Positions 33,751-44,164 of a stretch of 64,000 nt of DNA are shown one piece after another (within the stretch, counting starts at the first letter, position 1; each line of letters starts with the position of its first letter). Both the position numbers and the translations under genes were made by a program. This DNA is from Topomyia yanbarensis (Eukaryota; Arthropoda; Insecta; Diptera; Culicidae): NCBI RefSeq assembly GCF_030247195.1, contig NC_080670.1, positions 44,406,194-44,470,193 on the forward strand. Reading direction: 5' to 3'. Below the pieces are notes generated by a model. The model did no database searches, was not told the origin of the DNA, and saw only the letters and a program-made list of their open reading frames with translations.

Positions 33751-34780
33751 TTTTATAAGAAATGTAAAAATGATAAAATATATAGAAAGAAAGCACTTTT
33801 ATTCATTTTATCACTTTCTTCATGTTGTTTATTTTATTCATTCTATTCATTTTATTGACTTTATTACCCCTCTGCATACCCTGTTATTTATGAAAAACTA
33901 AGTTTTCGAACAGTTATAACTTTAAGGTTAGACAAAATTTCCTCACAAAAAAAATAAAACTAATAATCACCGTTTATTTGAGCGCTAATAGTTACAAGAA
34001 ATATTAGTAGAACTGAAGTTATTGAAATTGTTCTTATTGGATTTCACTGGAGCAGTGTTACCAGAGACATTTTCAGTTATCGGCAGAAAATTTTTTTTTT
34101 CTTCAAATATTGTCGAAAACTGAATTTCATCAATGTAGACTGCTCCCAATCTAACTATTGAAAACTTTGCAGGAGATATGTATTAAGGATCGGTATGTAA
34201 AAATTGAGCAGCTTCTCACACTGATAGACAAGCATCTATCTTGATCAAAACAGGTTTTGCGTGTTTCTTTACTCTAACACTTTTAAGAAAAACGTTTTTG
34301 AACTAGAAAAATAATAGGTATGAAATGGTTAATTTTATCCATATTATTATTCTTATTAATTAAATTTTTATGGTTTTAATCATATTATTTACCATTTTAT
34401 TAAATTGTTAATTTTCCCCAGTTCATGTATCAGTTTCTTCATTTTATTAATTCGGTTTGTTCAGTTCTTTTTATTAGTGGATGACGGTTTGTTAGCTTAA
34501 AACAACCTAATTTACTCTCTTATTTTTTAACTTTTTTAATATTGTCTAATTTTCATTTGAGCTAATTTGATTTATTTTATTTATTTGATTTATATTAATC
34601 ATTCTACGCATTTTATGAATAACTTTTTTTATTGTTTTGCTTTAAAATTATTTTAAATTTTTATTTTTTTTTTCTTTAATTTTTTCAGTTTATTCGAAGT
34701 GTTATTCGTGCAGGACTCGAAACTGTGCTTATCTCACTTCTAGTTGCTTGTCAACTTTGCGTGTGTTCGGGATACTAATG
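33751..34780. other. Non-coding A/T-rich stretch
   Basis: TTTATTCATTTTATT-like low-complexity blocks at 33775-33875 and 34340-34690, with unremarkable AT-rich DNA between them. No gene seen. Confidence 0.6.
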
Positions 34781-35608
34781 AATGATACAACAGTGATATG
34801 TGTAAGAAATGTCTCATCTCACTGATAGGTGGGTTAAATCGGTTTTTTTCATGGATTAGTAGGCTTTGTTTGATAGTTGAGACAAAATTTTACAATTCGT
34901 TTACGAATCTGCTATTTACAGAGTTCGGTAAAACAGTTTTATAACAGTATATTCGGTAATCTATCACCAACCTTCTGTAAAATAAATTAATTTTATCGAC
35001 TGGTATTTGTGATGTTTACTGAAATTTTTCGTCAATAAAATTACCGAACAGGGAAATCACAACTGAGTTTGTTCCAATTCTTACATGTTGTTTGGACGAT
35101 TTATTACTGTTAAAATATTAAACTTTTCAGTGGAAGCGTCAAATTGAACCGGACAACATTCAGTGTTGCCAAGGCTCACGACTCTCACAGCAACCCTCGC
35201 ATAACAAACCTAGGTATTCGCGATGGAACTTACCGCAATCCAAGAAAAGAGACGACAACATGCTTCTTGCTCTTTTTAATTAATCAGAAACTGGTTCAAT
35301 ATTGAGGTTGGGATTGGATCAAACTGGCGATCTCGGAAGCTTTTGTGTCTTGATCAGAAGTTTTTTTGGTAATTTGGTAATTTTATTGAACACGATAACC
35401 GGTTAGTACAGAATCTATGACATTATGAAAATCTCGAGAAAAGAAAACAAATCAGCACAAGAGCAAACCTTAAGTAATTCTGCTTTATAAAATCAAATGG
35501 ATGTAATATAATTTCAAAAGTGCTGATTCCACTAATACTCCCTACACAAAATGAAACGGATACAACCAATTTGACAAGCTGTTATTCACCGAAACATGAT
35601 CAATGCCA

Positions 35609-35616
35609 TATAAAAG
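35609..35616 (+). promoter_or_regulatory. Candidate TATA box upstream of a short ORF
   Basis: TATAAAAG at 35609-35616 stands about 110 bases before the ATG at 35724. A clear initiator about 30 bases downstream is not seen, so this is a weak call. Confidence 0.25.
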
Positions 35617-35723
35617 GACAGAAACGCGGCTCGATACAAGAGCAACTACCCACCACGGCTTTTATAACCTATGCTATAGAGCGTTACCCAGAGTAAAGTT
35701 TATTTCTGGTACACGAAACAAAC

Positions 35724-35882
35724 ATGAAGCACCCATACGATACGACATCTCGAAAGGGATACGTATCCGATGATGGCGCTAGTGAAATGTCCTACCTACG
35801 CTTATTACTACGCCATATTCGACGGCTTTTCTCCTTTTCCTCTAGACTCAAACAAGTCAACAACGTCCCAACCAGTCGATAG
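35724..35882 (+). CDS. Hypothetical 52-residue ORF
   Basis: ATG at 35724 to TAG at 35880-35882. The predicted peptide starts MKHPYDTTSRKGYVSDDG and has an Arg/Leu/Ser-rich second half (LLLRHIRRLFSFSSRLK). It follows a TATAAAAG box, and a splice-donor-like GGTAAG lies 65 bases after the stop. I do not recognise it. No signal peptide or membrane segment is evident. At this length it may be chance. Confidence 0.15.
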   Translation: MKHPYDTTSRKGYVSDDGASEMSYLRLLLRHIRRLFSFSSRLKQVNNVPTSR

Positions 35883-37975
35883 GTCTTGATGCTGACGCTG
35901 TGATTGTGATTCATAGCGGGAGTCAGTCAGAGACGAGGACATAATCGGTAAGCATAAAACTGTAATAAATATTAGGTGGTTGTTGTGTGACGCACTTCTT
36001 CTGTCGTCGACCGTGGTTGCCATTCGAAGCTGGATTTTCGGGCAAATGTTTTCTTTATTCGTTAAAATTAGCAAAAAATATCAAAATATCGAGTAATTCG
36101 GGAGAGGGAGAATAACTCCGGCTTGCAACAAGTTTACTAGCCGATTCAAGTTTACTTTAAAGAACAAAATAATGGTTTGGCAAGAGATCTGTTCCTGTGC
36201 CTTGAAAATCAATGTTTTTGTGAGGGATAAGACTACAAATTTCAAAGTTTTAGAAATGGGGTGCTACAACAAACAAATTTGACCCTTAATTAAGTTCCAT
36301 TTTGGCTAGACCTAGCCAGTTGTCATCGTAGTAAGGACATGCGACAATAATTCAACGGCAATGGAGGACAGATCATCCTGTAAGAGCGAAATCCACCAAA
36401 TGATTCCGAGTTTCATTCAATAGACTATCAATAGGCGATAATGAACTTCGGTAGTTTCCATTTTTATTTTGGCCCAAAAAAATATATTTATTATTCAACA
36501 CTTTAATTCAAACAGAAAGTTTCGTTCTAGAACAATTTAAAATACGTGGATGAAAGTGAATTGAAATTAACTTGGCCGTGTTTATATAGAAGACGACAAA
36601 ATAGAGACACTACTACATGATCTGGCACTGCGTACTTGCCATAAGTCAATTAAAAATACACGTTGCGATACAAACCCGAACCCTACCTAGGTAGTAATAA
36701 ATAAACTATATAGAGTAGGAATTGGTCGAAATCGAAACTGTAACATCGAAATTTGTCAACCGATTTGTAAAAATTGATGTTTACCTGTGCTACTACGTAC
36801 ACTTTTTTCTCAATTGGCTTTTCGCTATGTCGTACCAGATTATATCCATGACAAAAGGTCCAAAGTGGACCAACGTAAATTCCACACGAATTTGCCGGAC
36901 AAATCTGAACGCTTGCATATAAAATATATGAAAAACATTTGTTTCCGTGCTCGGCACTGAATTGTGCCTGAGTCGAACGAAAAGGTGTGAATTATCTTTA
37001 ACGTTTGACAAAATATAAAGGCTTTCTTTTTCGTGTATTGATGTAATCTATGCTCGGTGAGCATCATTTCGGCCGGAGCTTCCCCTTAAAAAATATTTTG
37101 AATGTTGACTCACCGGCCGTTTTCGAAAATAATTCGATGATTCCTCTATTTATTACGATATTTTTTGAGCTTTATTTCTTTTTTCAAAATCTGCCACCAC
37201 TGCCCGCCAGAAGTGGATAACACAATCATAAAAATATTCTTTATAATGGCATGGCGATTAGTAGAAGTACCAGGTAAAAGCACCATCCTCGTTGGCTTGA
37301 GTACCTACACCAACAACGGTGGACTCACTCGTTATCCACCACCCTGTCTGTCAATGCTAGAACCGTAGCTACTCGCATATCGCCTTTTTCCCTCTCGGAT
37401 TCAGTCTCGATATAACGGTATAGCAATAGATAGCTTCACCCTGCCCCTGTTTGGGGGGGGGGGGGAGTTGAGGCAGCGTCAGTAACATACAGTCCACGGA
37501 TTACAGAAGTTCATAAACATGGGTGACAACAGGCGAAGAATGGGTACACGTAAAAGCCGTGGCAGCGTGGAATCGTGGGACGACAATAAAAACAGTGTCA
37601 CAAATCGTAAATGCTTAGATAAGCATTCCGTCCCCGACCAGTGCTATGCATGGCACCGTTGCTGATTCCAGGGGACGTTTACAATATATTATGGTGCAGC
37701 AAACAGAGTCCCAATCCGCTTTACTGCGGGGGTATCAAATCGAACGGAAGTGTACTGGCTTCGCATTTTCTGTCACGGAACATCGACTCCACGCGGGTAA
37801 AACGATAATCATGATATTAGCAATTTCAACCTACACTTAACGATTAGTGCCAATTGTAAGAGATCGCCCGATGGTTACATAGATAGATTGGACGTTTTGA
37901 TGGGACTTTCGGTATCAAATTTAAAATGTATTCTTTTGTAAGAATTTATCCACTAGATAGAAGTGAACTTAATAA

Positions 37976-38093
37976 CGGCCAATTTCTTCACTGTATGAAA
38001 ACCGGTTTTCGCTGAAAACCAATTTCGGGTTGCTGGTGACCAATTAGCCGAAAACCGGTTTTCGACGAAAAGTCGAAGTGAAGAAATTGACCG
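37976..38093. repeat. Small palindromic (foldback) element
   Basis: CGGCCAATTTCTTCACT at the left is answered by AAGTGAAGAAATTGACCG at the right, and GAAAACCGGTTTTCG occurs on each side of the centre. It has about 50-base arms and no coding capacity. Confidence 0.65.
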
Positions 38094-38493
38094 TAAGAAT
38101 CCCACCAAATAATAAATAATGCTTGTATTGTAGGTTGAATGCAATGTAGTATATACAGGTATGGCGAAGATGGCACCTTGGTATTCGTAAGATGAATCTT
38201 ACATGAGTGGTGTGAGTGATCACAGAATAAATCGACTTGCTTTCGTCATACCGTTCGTTCCGCTTCCATTGAATCGTGTGAACGCTATGACGTCGACCCG
38301 TTGTGCTTCTGGATTGTTTACATATTTTTGGTTGCCAACACAAGCAAACCGTGTGTTCTGCCACACCTGTATATACTCATTGGGTGGAATGGGGTTTGGT
38401 CAAAAGAAATTATGAATACGCTACAACCGACACCATTGTTCTAGCTAGCAATTAGGTTTTACACTAACCGACATAACCTCACAAAATGAGCCG

Positions 38494-38617
38494 GATGAAC
38501 TTCGTTTGACAATGCTCGGTGGTTTGTTTACATATAACAGATGAGCATCCGTTGCACTCACACTCACGCAACTGACAAAGTAAACAAACCACCGAGAATT
38601 GTCAAACATGAACTTCA
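38494..38617. repeat. Small foldback MITE-like element
   Basis: The arms 38494-38531 (TTTGACAATGCTCGGTGGTT, then TGTTTAC) and 38580-38617 (GTAAACAAACCACCGAGAAT, then TGTCAAA) are inverted copies around a 48-base loop. No gene. Confidence 0.72.
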
Positions 38618-39065
38618 TTCATCATGAGTTCATTCGTGTCGTCATCTTGTAAAACTCAATTGTTCTACCTTTGTTGAAGTCCCTTGATGTGCACCAAAAA
38701 TATAGAATTGAAATGCCAAAATAAAAGATTATTATTTCACTTTCATAATCTGTTATTAATCTTACATGTCTTCAATTTTCACTTAATAGTCACGCAATAT
38801 TTTTCGATAAAGCAATAAATATTAGCAAATCTGTTTTCATGGTACTCCGAAAAAACCTCTCAGCTGTGTTACGTTCAAAAATTGGTCAAACAAGATTGTG
38901 TGTAAATCGGTCAAACTTTTTAGTAAAAACGCAGATTTCTTTTGCAAGTTCAATTCATACAAAATAAAGAAAAAATATTTTCTCATCCTCCTTTTTTAGC
39001 GAATGCGAATTGCCGAGCCATTCGCTCGACTCCGTACATCCAGTTTTGCACAGCAGGTCGCTTTC
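38618..39065. other. Non-coding stretch
   Basis: Nothing recognised up to about 38980. The last part on the minus strand (39065-38983) may be the frame-shifted C-terminal end of the transposase remnant. Confidence 0.4.
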
Positions 39066-39623
39066 CTAGCCATAGAACGCCAGTTTGCCTTGAACTGAAT
39101 CTCGGTGACAACTGTCTTTCTTGAAATACTGCTTGATGATTGCCCAATATTTTTCTATTGGGCAGAGTTCTGAATGAACAGATGCCCAAACCAGCCAAAC
39201 CAGAACGAAACAATTGAGGAATGGCAACAAACGTGTTTCCAGGTAATCTTGCACATAAATTTCCAGGTTGATGATCCCAGTTGCGATGTAAATGTCACCT
39301 TTCAAGTCACAGGAACAGATAACCTTCCACAAGAGATATTTCTTTGAGAACTTGAAATTCTGCGCCACCATTCCTCTTCCAGTTGACGTACAATATCCCT
39401 GTCCAGAAGCCTGTTCAAAGTCTTCCATGGCGAAGGTTTCGTCATTCTGCACCATGCAATCAAACCTCGTCAGCTTCTTCATGTTCAGCTTCCGTGATCG
39501 TTCTCTGGCCGACTTGTTTTGCTCATCGTCACAATTCGGAGTTACCACCTTCTTGTAAGTCGACAGTCCGGCTCTTTTGAAGTAGACTACTTCTAACGTT
39601 TCAGTATAGGGGTCCCATTTCAA
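39066..39623 (-). pseudogene. Tc1/mariner-superfamily transposase remnant
   Basis: A 185-codon open frame matches the catalytic domain of a mariner-type transposase. It starts near EVVYFKRAGLSTYKKVVTPN and has the first catalytic Asp in CMVQNDETFAMEDF. It then shows the GRGMVAQNFKFSKKYLLWKV block and GDIYIATGIINLEIYVQDYL, and ends with ELCPIEKYWAIIKQYFKKD, the family's C-terminal PIE-W block. The middle is shortened: the segment that should contain the second catalytic Asp (usually within a PDLA-like block) is missing between RLLPFLNCFV and VHSELC. The N-terminal DNA-binding domain is absent upstream, and the C-terminus runs into another frame. It cannot encode an active enzyme. Any role in moving the TA-flanked MITE at 26156-27087 is speculation. 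Confidence 0.85.
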
Positions 39624-39803
39624 AGTTTCTGCTATTTTCCCAGTTTTTCAAATGCGAATAACTTCTGTTGTACCGATCGCTATATTTTTGCACTATCTGA
39701 TCGGAAATATATGCACGTATATTGTATTTGATTTCGTAAATAGTATTATTACTATAAATATCAAAATTATTGTATTTTGTGAAAGTGGTAATTATCAGCG
39801 CTG
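39624..39803. other. Non-coding flank
   Basis: AT-rich sequence between the transposase remnant and a promoter-like site. Nothing recognised. Confidence 0.5.
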
Positions 39804-39911
39804 ATTGGTTGGAACATTTCAACCAAGCAGCAAGCGTTGCTAGGAACGCCTCATTGCATCCAATGAACCGCGACTCACATATAAAAGCAGCACATAAGAA
39901 AAAAATCATCA
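39804..39911 (+). promoter_or_regulatory. Strong core promoter-like site (CCAAT, TATA, Inr)
   Basis: An inverted CCAAT box (ATTGG) lies at 39804-39808 within GCGCTGATTGGTTGG. A forward CCAAT is at 39860-39864 and TATAAAAG at 39880-39887. An arthropod-type initiator TCAGTT has its A at 39911, 31 bases from the first T of the TATA box. The spacing is textbook, and the GCTGATTGG plus TATA layout recalls insect histone promoters. The first ATG downstream (39971) opens only a 17-codon frame, so no protein product is visible. The transcript may be non-coding, or the gene may be lost. Confidence 0.5.
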
Positions 39912-40610
39912 GTTTGCTTTCTGACCTCGTATTATTTGCTACGTTCCGTTAGCTCGAAGCAATATATTCCATGACTGCCGCCAGGCATCTTTTCAATGAT
40001 GTACAGACGCGCCTGTTTTAAGATCTATCCGCACTAGACCGATCCGATCCGACACGACTTTTTCATCTTCGGATTCGCTCGGGTTGTTGATGTTATAGTG
40101 TTGGTAGCATGTCGGGCATCCGACGCAAAAAAGAATCGTTGCCAACGATATTCCTCGAAAAGACTCTCCGACTTTTTTTTTGCTTCTCCACCGGCTCGAA
40201 CAGCGAGAGAGAGAACGTGTGAGGGAACCAAAGCAGGTAAAATGATTCCTCTGCTGGTGTGGGACAGCATGTTCGTCCACTCAGAAAGGAAAAATATATC
40301 GTCAATAGCTTTTGCTTCTACACATGCTTGAACAACTTGAACAGAGGCGCGTATGAGATAACCAAAGCGGACAGATTTGTTCTCCAACCGGAATTGATTC
40401 TACGCCGGGATGGCCCCCGCGGATAGCTAGGATTTCTTCCGATTTTACTTTCAGGTTGTTTTTGTTTTCGAGCTGGATGTTCAAATTTGTGTATGAACAA
40501 CGCAACGTTGAATATTTGTGCTATTCGCGGGTCCCGGTTGTATGTTGTACATCGCACAGTGGTCGCAATGATACCAAAACGTGCGTTTAATTAATGGTGC
40601 TATAGGAGTT
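39912..40610. other. GC-richer stretch downstream of the promoter-like site
   Basis: Unlike its surroundings, this stretch is GC-rich around 40020-40450 and gives long overlapping open frames in several frames on both strands (for example minus 40034-40387). None shows a domain I recognise. It may be a decayed gene or a non-coding transcript. The 29-base repeat at 39992-40020 is described separately. Confidence 0.35.
39992..40020 (+). repeat. 29-base repeat with a second copy at 44079-44107
   Basis: The two copies read TTCAATGATGTACAG, then A or G, then CGCGCCTGTTTTA, with this single difference. The right copy contains the perfect palindrome ACAGGCGCGCCTGT. The copies are in the same orientation, 4.09 kb apart. 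Confidence 0.85.
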
Positions 40611-41196
40611 GATTTTAGCGAATTGGTGTGTTTGGAACACTTTTTAGAATAGAAGCCCCCTTCTTTTAATGTATACTGAATTGTGATTAATCCACCTAAA
40701 AGTGAGATAGAAAATTTATTTCCACTAACTTTCGAGATAGAGGCATGATGTCAATGACAAAGTTATAGAAAATTCTACTGCAAGAAAACTTGTTGAACAT
40801 GCAAACTCTCCAAAATGTAATGGTGTTGAGATAAAGCGCGTTGTTTGTGGGAGGCACCCAAAAATTATTTTGACGTAGGACTACGTCTTTGTTTTCGATA
40901 TGGGGGTGCACTCTGCAAATTCTACAAAAATGGTATGTAACGAAAAGTGGTCCAATTTTAAACGCATATAATTCAGCCATCTCACAATAAATTTTCAAAT
41001 TTTTTGCACAAATCGCCCCGAAATACTTCTAAGAATAGATTCCAATAGATAAACCCAAAGATTTTTGATATTATAGCATTAAAAAATTAAATAATAGACA
41101 ACCTTGTCAAAATATCGCGCATTAACACACAGAAGATAGCGCTTCCCAAGCTCTGTACGACAGATTGGTGTACCTAGCGCGCAACGCTTCTCTGAA

Positions 41197-41245
41197 TGAC
41201 GTCATCATCGACTATTTAAAGAACGGACTTGGCCAGACACGCTCA
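41197..41245 (+). promoter_or_regulatory. Core promoter-like site (CRE, TATA-like, Inr)
   Basis: A perfect cyclic-AMP-response-type palindrome TGACGTCA (41197-41204) is followed by TATTTAAA (41213-41220) and an initiator TCAGTT with its A at 41245, 32 bases from the TATA-like start. An inverted CCAAT (ATTGG) lies at 41164-41168. It is inside the long-inverted-repeat element and may drive a transcript from it. Confidence 0.45.
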
Positions 41246-41293
41246 GTTCCCTGTTGAACGGCTGGCGAAGCAGATCACTGCGCTGTGTTTTTT

Positions 41294-41335
41294 ACAGCCA
41301 GTGTAACTGAGTTAGAAGTCCGTTACACTGGCTGT
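41294..41335 (+). other. Perfect 14-bp stem hairpin just downstream of the promoter-like site
   Basis: ACAGCCAGTGTAAC (41294-41307) pairs exactly with GTTACACTGGCTGT (41322-41335) around a 14-base loop. It begins about 50 bases after the predicted transcription start and is preceded by a T run. No family is recognised. Confidence 0.6.
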
Positions 41336-41598
41336 GGAGGGACGCTACCCTGTGTCGTCCAACAGGCGACTGCTCCAACTGCTTCCTAAAAGCCGCTGTA
41401 ATGTTGCCAGTAAATTTTTGGTTTAACTAGCACATGTATTTGCTATTTGCGCTTGAAATTAAGTAATGTAGTGGTAGTAGCAAGCTTCCCATTTTAATTT
41501 AAACGCAAGGACAGTTTTTAAAACAGGATTTGATTATTTAGTTTAGCTCATCTAAGCAATTTTATCAATTCTGTAATTTAAAAGTAATTTTACGGAAC

Positions 41599-41961
41599 TT
41601 GGTGAATTTGGCCCCACTTGCAACTGGTATAATCAACCTGCACAAAGTGTTGCATAATGCAGGGCTGTTTTTTGGAACAAAATGTGTTTTCATTCAGCCC
41701 TTCGCTACGCAAAATCACGATATTATGACAGATGGGCTAAGCGCGGCCGTTCCTTTCAATCGGGAAAGGCCGCGTGGAATTTTGGTGAAATGCGCTAATA
41801 GTGTCGTGGTGGTACTAGTTGTCTCTTTCGCTCTACCCATCATCATCAGCGTTGACTCATTTTGCATTGTTCGCTTGGGTTCAATGTTTGGGGCGAATGT
41901 GTTGGTAGGTAGGGGAACTGACAGTAAAATGAGCACGTTAAGCAAAGTCATTATTTTCTAA
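41599..41961 (+). other. Open frame of 120 codons with no recognised domain
   Basis: It lies inside the long-inverted-repeat element, about 350 bases after the promoter-like site. The peptide has a hydrophobic stretch (SVVVVLVVSFALPIIISV) near residues 68-85 that could be a membrane segment. A minus-strand frame at 41715-41951 overlaps it. I do not recognise either and cannot say it is expressed. Confidence 0.15.
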
Positions 41962-42583
41962 CTAATAAGTGAATGAGATATTACAATCACCTTATGTTTT
42001 TTGTTAGACATGTTTTGTACATATCTGGTAAAAATACTTCGTCATAAACACATTTTTTCAAACATGATTCATGATTTCTAAACATGTCCAAAAATGATAC
42101 ATGTTTATAGCGAGTGGGTAAAATGAACATGTGGCGGTGGTAAAATGAACAGCTTCTGGTGACCTGCAAAATGTCCTGTATGTATGCAATGCGCAGCGTT
42201 GGAAAGCATTTTCCGATCAATGCCAATATCCCAACAAATCATGAGCTTTGCATACACACAAGGCATTTTGCAGGTAAAAAAATGTCACGGAAGAATTGAA
42301 TTTTCATGACGTAATATTAACCATTTTACAATCCTGTGGCATCGAAACACATCTACAAACTTAGGGTTATCCATGGGTGTTTGAACTTTTAGGATCTGTT
42401 TGAGAGCAACTAGAAAGCTTGTTCTATACATGAGATGTGATTATATTGTCTAAAATTTGATTTTTCTTCACCGGTCCGGGTGTTTTTCCACACACTAAGC
42501 ACTAAGAAAATAAATATTTTACATTAAGTAGTATAGTCCTACGTCTACAGTTCGTGCAACCCCATAGGGCTGCCCCTTGTAGT

Positions 42584-42728
42584 TTTTTCATTATAACTTT
42601 TATCTGAGATTTTTGCAATTCTTCAAATAGAACGTCTTCGATAAATATCTGTAATTTCTTAATTTCAACAACTTCATAGAACATTTGAAGAATTGCAAAA
42701 ATCTCAGAAAAAAGTTATAATGAAAAAA
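42584..42728. repeat. Inner inverted repeat
   Basis: Arms of about 45 bases (ATAACTTTTATCTGAGATTT, then TTGCAATTCTTCAAAT at 42592-42628, and its near-complement at 42683-42728) around a 54-base loop, next to the right arm of the larger element. Confidence 0.75.
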
Positions 42729-42987
42729 TATTTTTTTAAGTGCCTCCCACAAACAATGCGCTTTATCTCAACACCATTACATTTTGGAGAGTTTGCATGT
42801 TCAACAAGTTTTCTCGCAGTAGAATTTTCTATGACTTTGTCATTGACATAATGTCTCTATCTCGAAACTTAGTGGAAATAAACTTTCTATCTCACTTTTA
42901 GGTGGATTAATCACAATTCAGTATACATCAAAAGAAGGGGGCTTCCATTCTAAAGAAGTGTTCCAAACACACCAAATCGCTAAAATC

Positions 42988-43094
42988 TGTACCAAGTTTT
43001 TCTATTTAAGATTTGCAGATTGCAAAGTTTGTAAATGGCGCAAGATACTAATTGACTCTGCTTTGAAATCCAAGAGGGCGACTTCCTGTTACTT
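42988..43094. other. Short non-coding flank
   Basis: Nothing recognised. Confidence 0.5.
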
Positions 43095-44078
43095 CAAAAC
43101 GCTGGAAACAATCATCAAAATTTAAAAACCCAAAGTTAGAAAAATTTAAAAAAAATTGAAACCAGGAAATTTATAATTCCGATTCCAAACATTTTAAAAT
43201 AAAAAAACTGAGAATTTGAAAATCTAAAAATCAGAAATAAAAAATTAAAATATTCAAATTTAATAATGTAGAAATCAAAAATTTTTAATATCTTAAGATT
43301 AAAAAAATTAAATATCTAAAAATTTAAGACTTAAAGATTTTTAAACATACAAATTTTAAAATTCAAGAATATAAAATTTTCAAAAATTGAATATGTAAAA
43401 ATTCATTTATTTAAATTTTGGATTTCAAGAATTTTTAAAATTTAGAATCCTTTCGTTGGAATAAAACGGAATCAAATATACTCATACTCGTAATTCTCTC
43501 ACTAGATTGAAAAAACTTCGCGGACTGTGTAGGTGAGTGTTTTTTTAGGAACATCACGATGTTTGCTATTGAAGAATTGCAGATGGGGAATTTAAATCAA
43601 ATAAAATTTGGAATTTTTAATATATTATCCAATACATAATCATCAAAATTTAAGCATTGAAAAACTAAACAATTAAAAAATAGGATAATTTTAAAAACGT
43701 TAAGATTTAAAAAGTTAAAATCCAAAAGATTTAGAAAATTTGGAAATAAAATAATTCGAAAGTTTGAAAATTTAAGAATTTGAAAATTGAAAGATAAAAA
43801 ATTTAACGTACAAAACATTTAAAAATTTGAGAATCTAAAAACTTAAAACTATAAATGTTCAAAAATTTAGCGATCTTGAAATTTATAGATTAAATTTGAG
43901 AAATTCAAAATTAAAAGATTTGAAAATTTATAAATATGAGGATCTAAAAATTTAAGCATATGTAAATTTCACGATATCAAAATATAAAAATTTTAATTAT
44001 TTTAAATCTAACTGATTAAAAATTTAAAAATTTTAAGATTGAACAATTTTAACATTTTATAATTTAAAAATTTAAATA
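43095..44078. repeat. Degenerate A/T-rich tandem array of about 1 kb
   Basis: The stretch is built of short words such as AAAATTTAAAAATTTGAAAA and AAATTTAAGATT repeated with drift, roughly every 10-11 bases, and is almost free of G and C. One less repetitive segment at about 43440-43600 interrupts it. It looks like an old satellite or an expanded slippage array. The open frame at 43597-43818 is a by-product. Confidence 0.7.
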
Positions 44079-44107
44079 TTCAATGATGTACAGGCGCGCC
44101 TGTTTTA
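44079..44107 (+). repeat. 29-base repeat, second copy
   Basis: One difference from 39992-40020. It lies exactly at the edge of the A/T array and just before the retrotransposon fragment. Confidence 0.85.
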
Positions 44108-44164
44108 TGCATACAATGATCACAGACCACAGAAAAAACCAGAACAAGATTGAACAATAATTAT

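Larger units (their letters stand above)
28650..34850. repeat. Inverted pair of a repeat end (CCACCTAACAGTG family) enclosing 6.2 kb
   Basis: At 28650-28720 the sequence reads TTTAATCCACCTAACAGTG then GATGAGACATTTCTTA. The complement of 34780-34850 reads TTTAACCCACCTATCAGTG then GATGAGACATTTCTTA. The arms are about 60 bases. They may be the ends of one large, AT-rich, non-coding element into which the 29121-31391 element later inserted, or two independent copies in opposite orientation. The A/T-rich array lies outside the left arm but inside the right arm, which argues for caution. The same core, TTAATCCACCTAAAAGTG, occurs inside both arms of the element at 40611-42987. Confidence 0.5.
34851..37975. 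other. Mostly unexplained non-coding DNA
   Basis: No named gene. A TATA box and a 52-codon ORF at about 35609-35882 are listed separately. A GGTAAG splice-donor-like word lies at 35947-35952, and a G run at 37450-37466. Open frames at 35808, 36722, 36793, 37165 and 37646 have no recognisable domain. Confidence 0.45.
40611..42987. mobile_element. Element with about 247-bp terminal inverted repeats, no recognised transposase
   Basis: The arms 40611-40857 and 42741-42987 are inverted copies throughout. The left tip starts GATTTTAGCGAATTGGTGTG, and the complement of the right tip starts GATTTTAGCGATTTGGTGTG. Both arms contain GTGATTAATCCACCTAAAAG, and both end inward at GTGGGAGGCAC. The 1.9-kb interior holds a promoter-like site with a hairpin downstream (41197-41335), an open frame at 41599-41961 with no known domain, and a second inverted repeat at 42584-42728. 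No clear target-site duplication was seen. It is probably a non-autonomous or decayed DNA transposon. Confidence 0.72.

Noticed and set aside
40034..40387. 117-codon minus-strand frame in the GC-richer stretch, considered as a histone or other conserved gene
   Set aside because: No histone block or other domain could be matched, and several frames on both strands are equally open.
41294..41335. Hairpin considered as a microRNA precursor or histone 3' stem-loop
   Set aside because: The stem is only 14 bp, too short for a pre-miRNA, and it does not match the histone stem-loop sequence.
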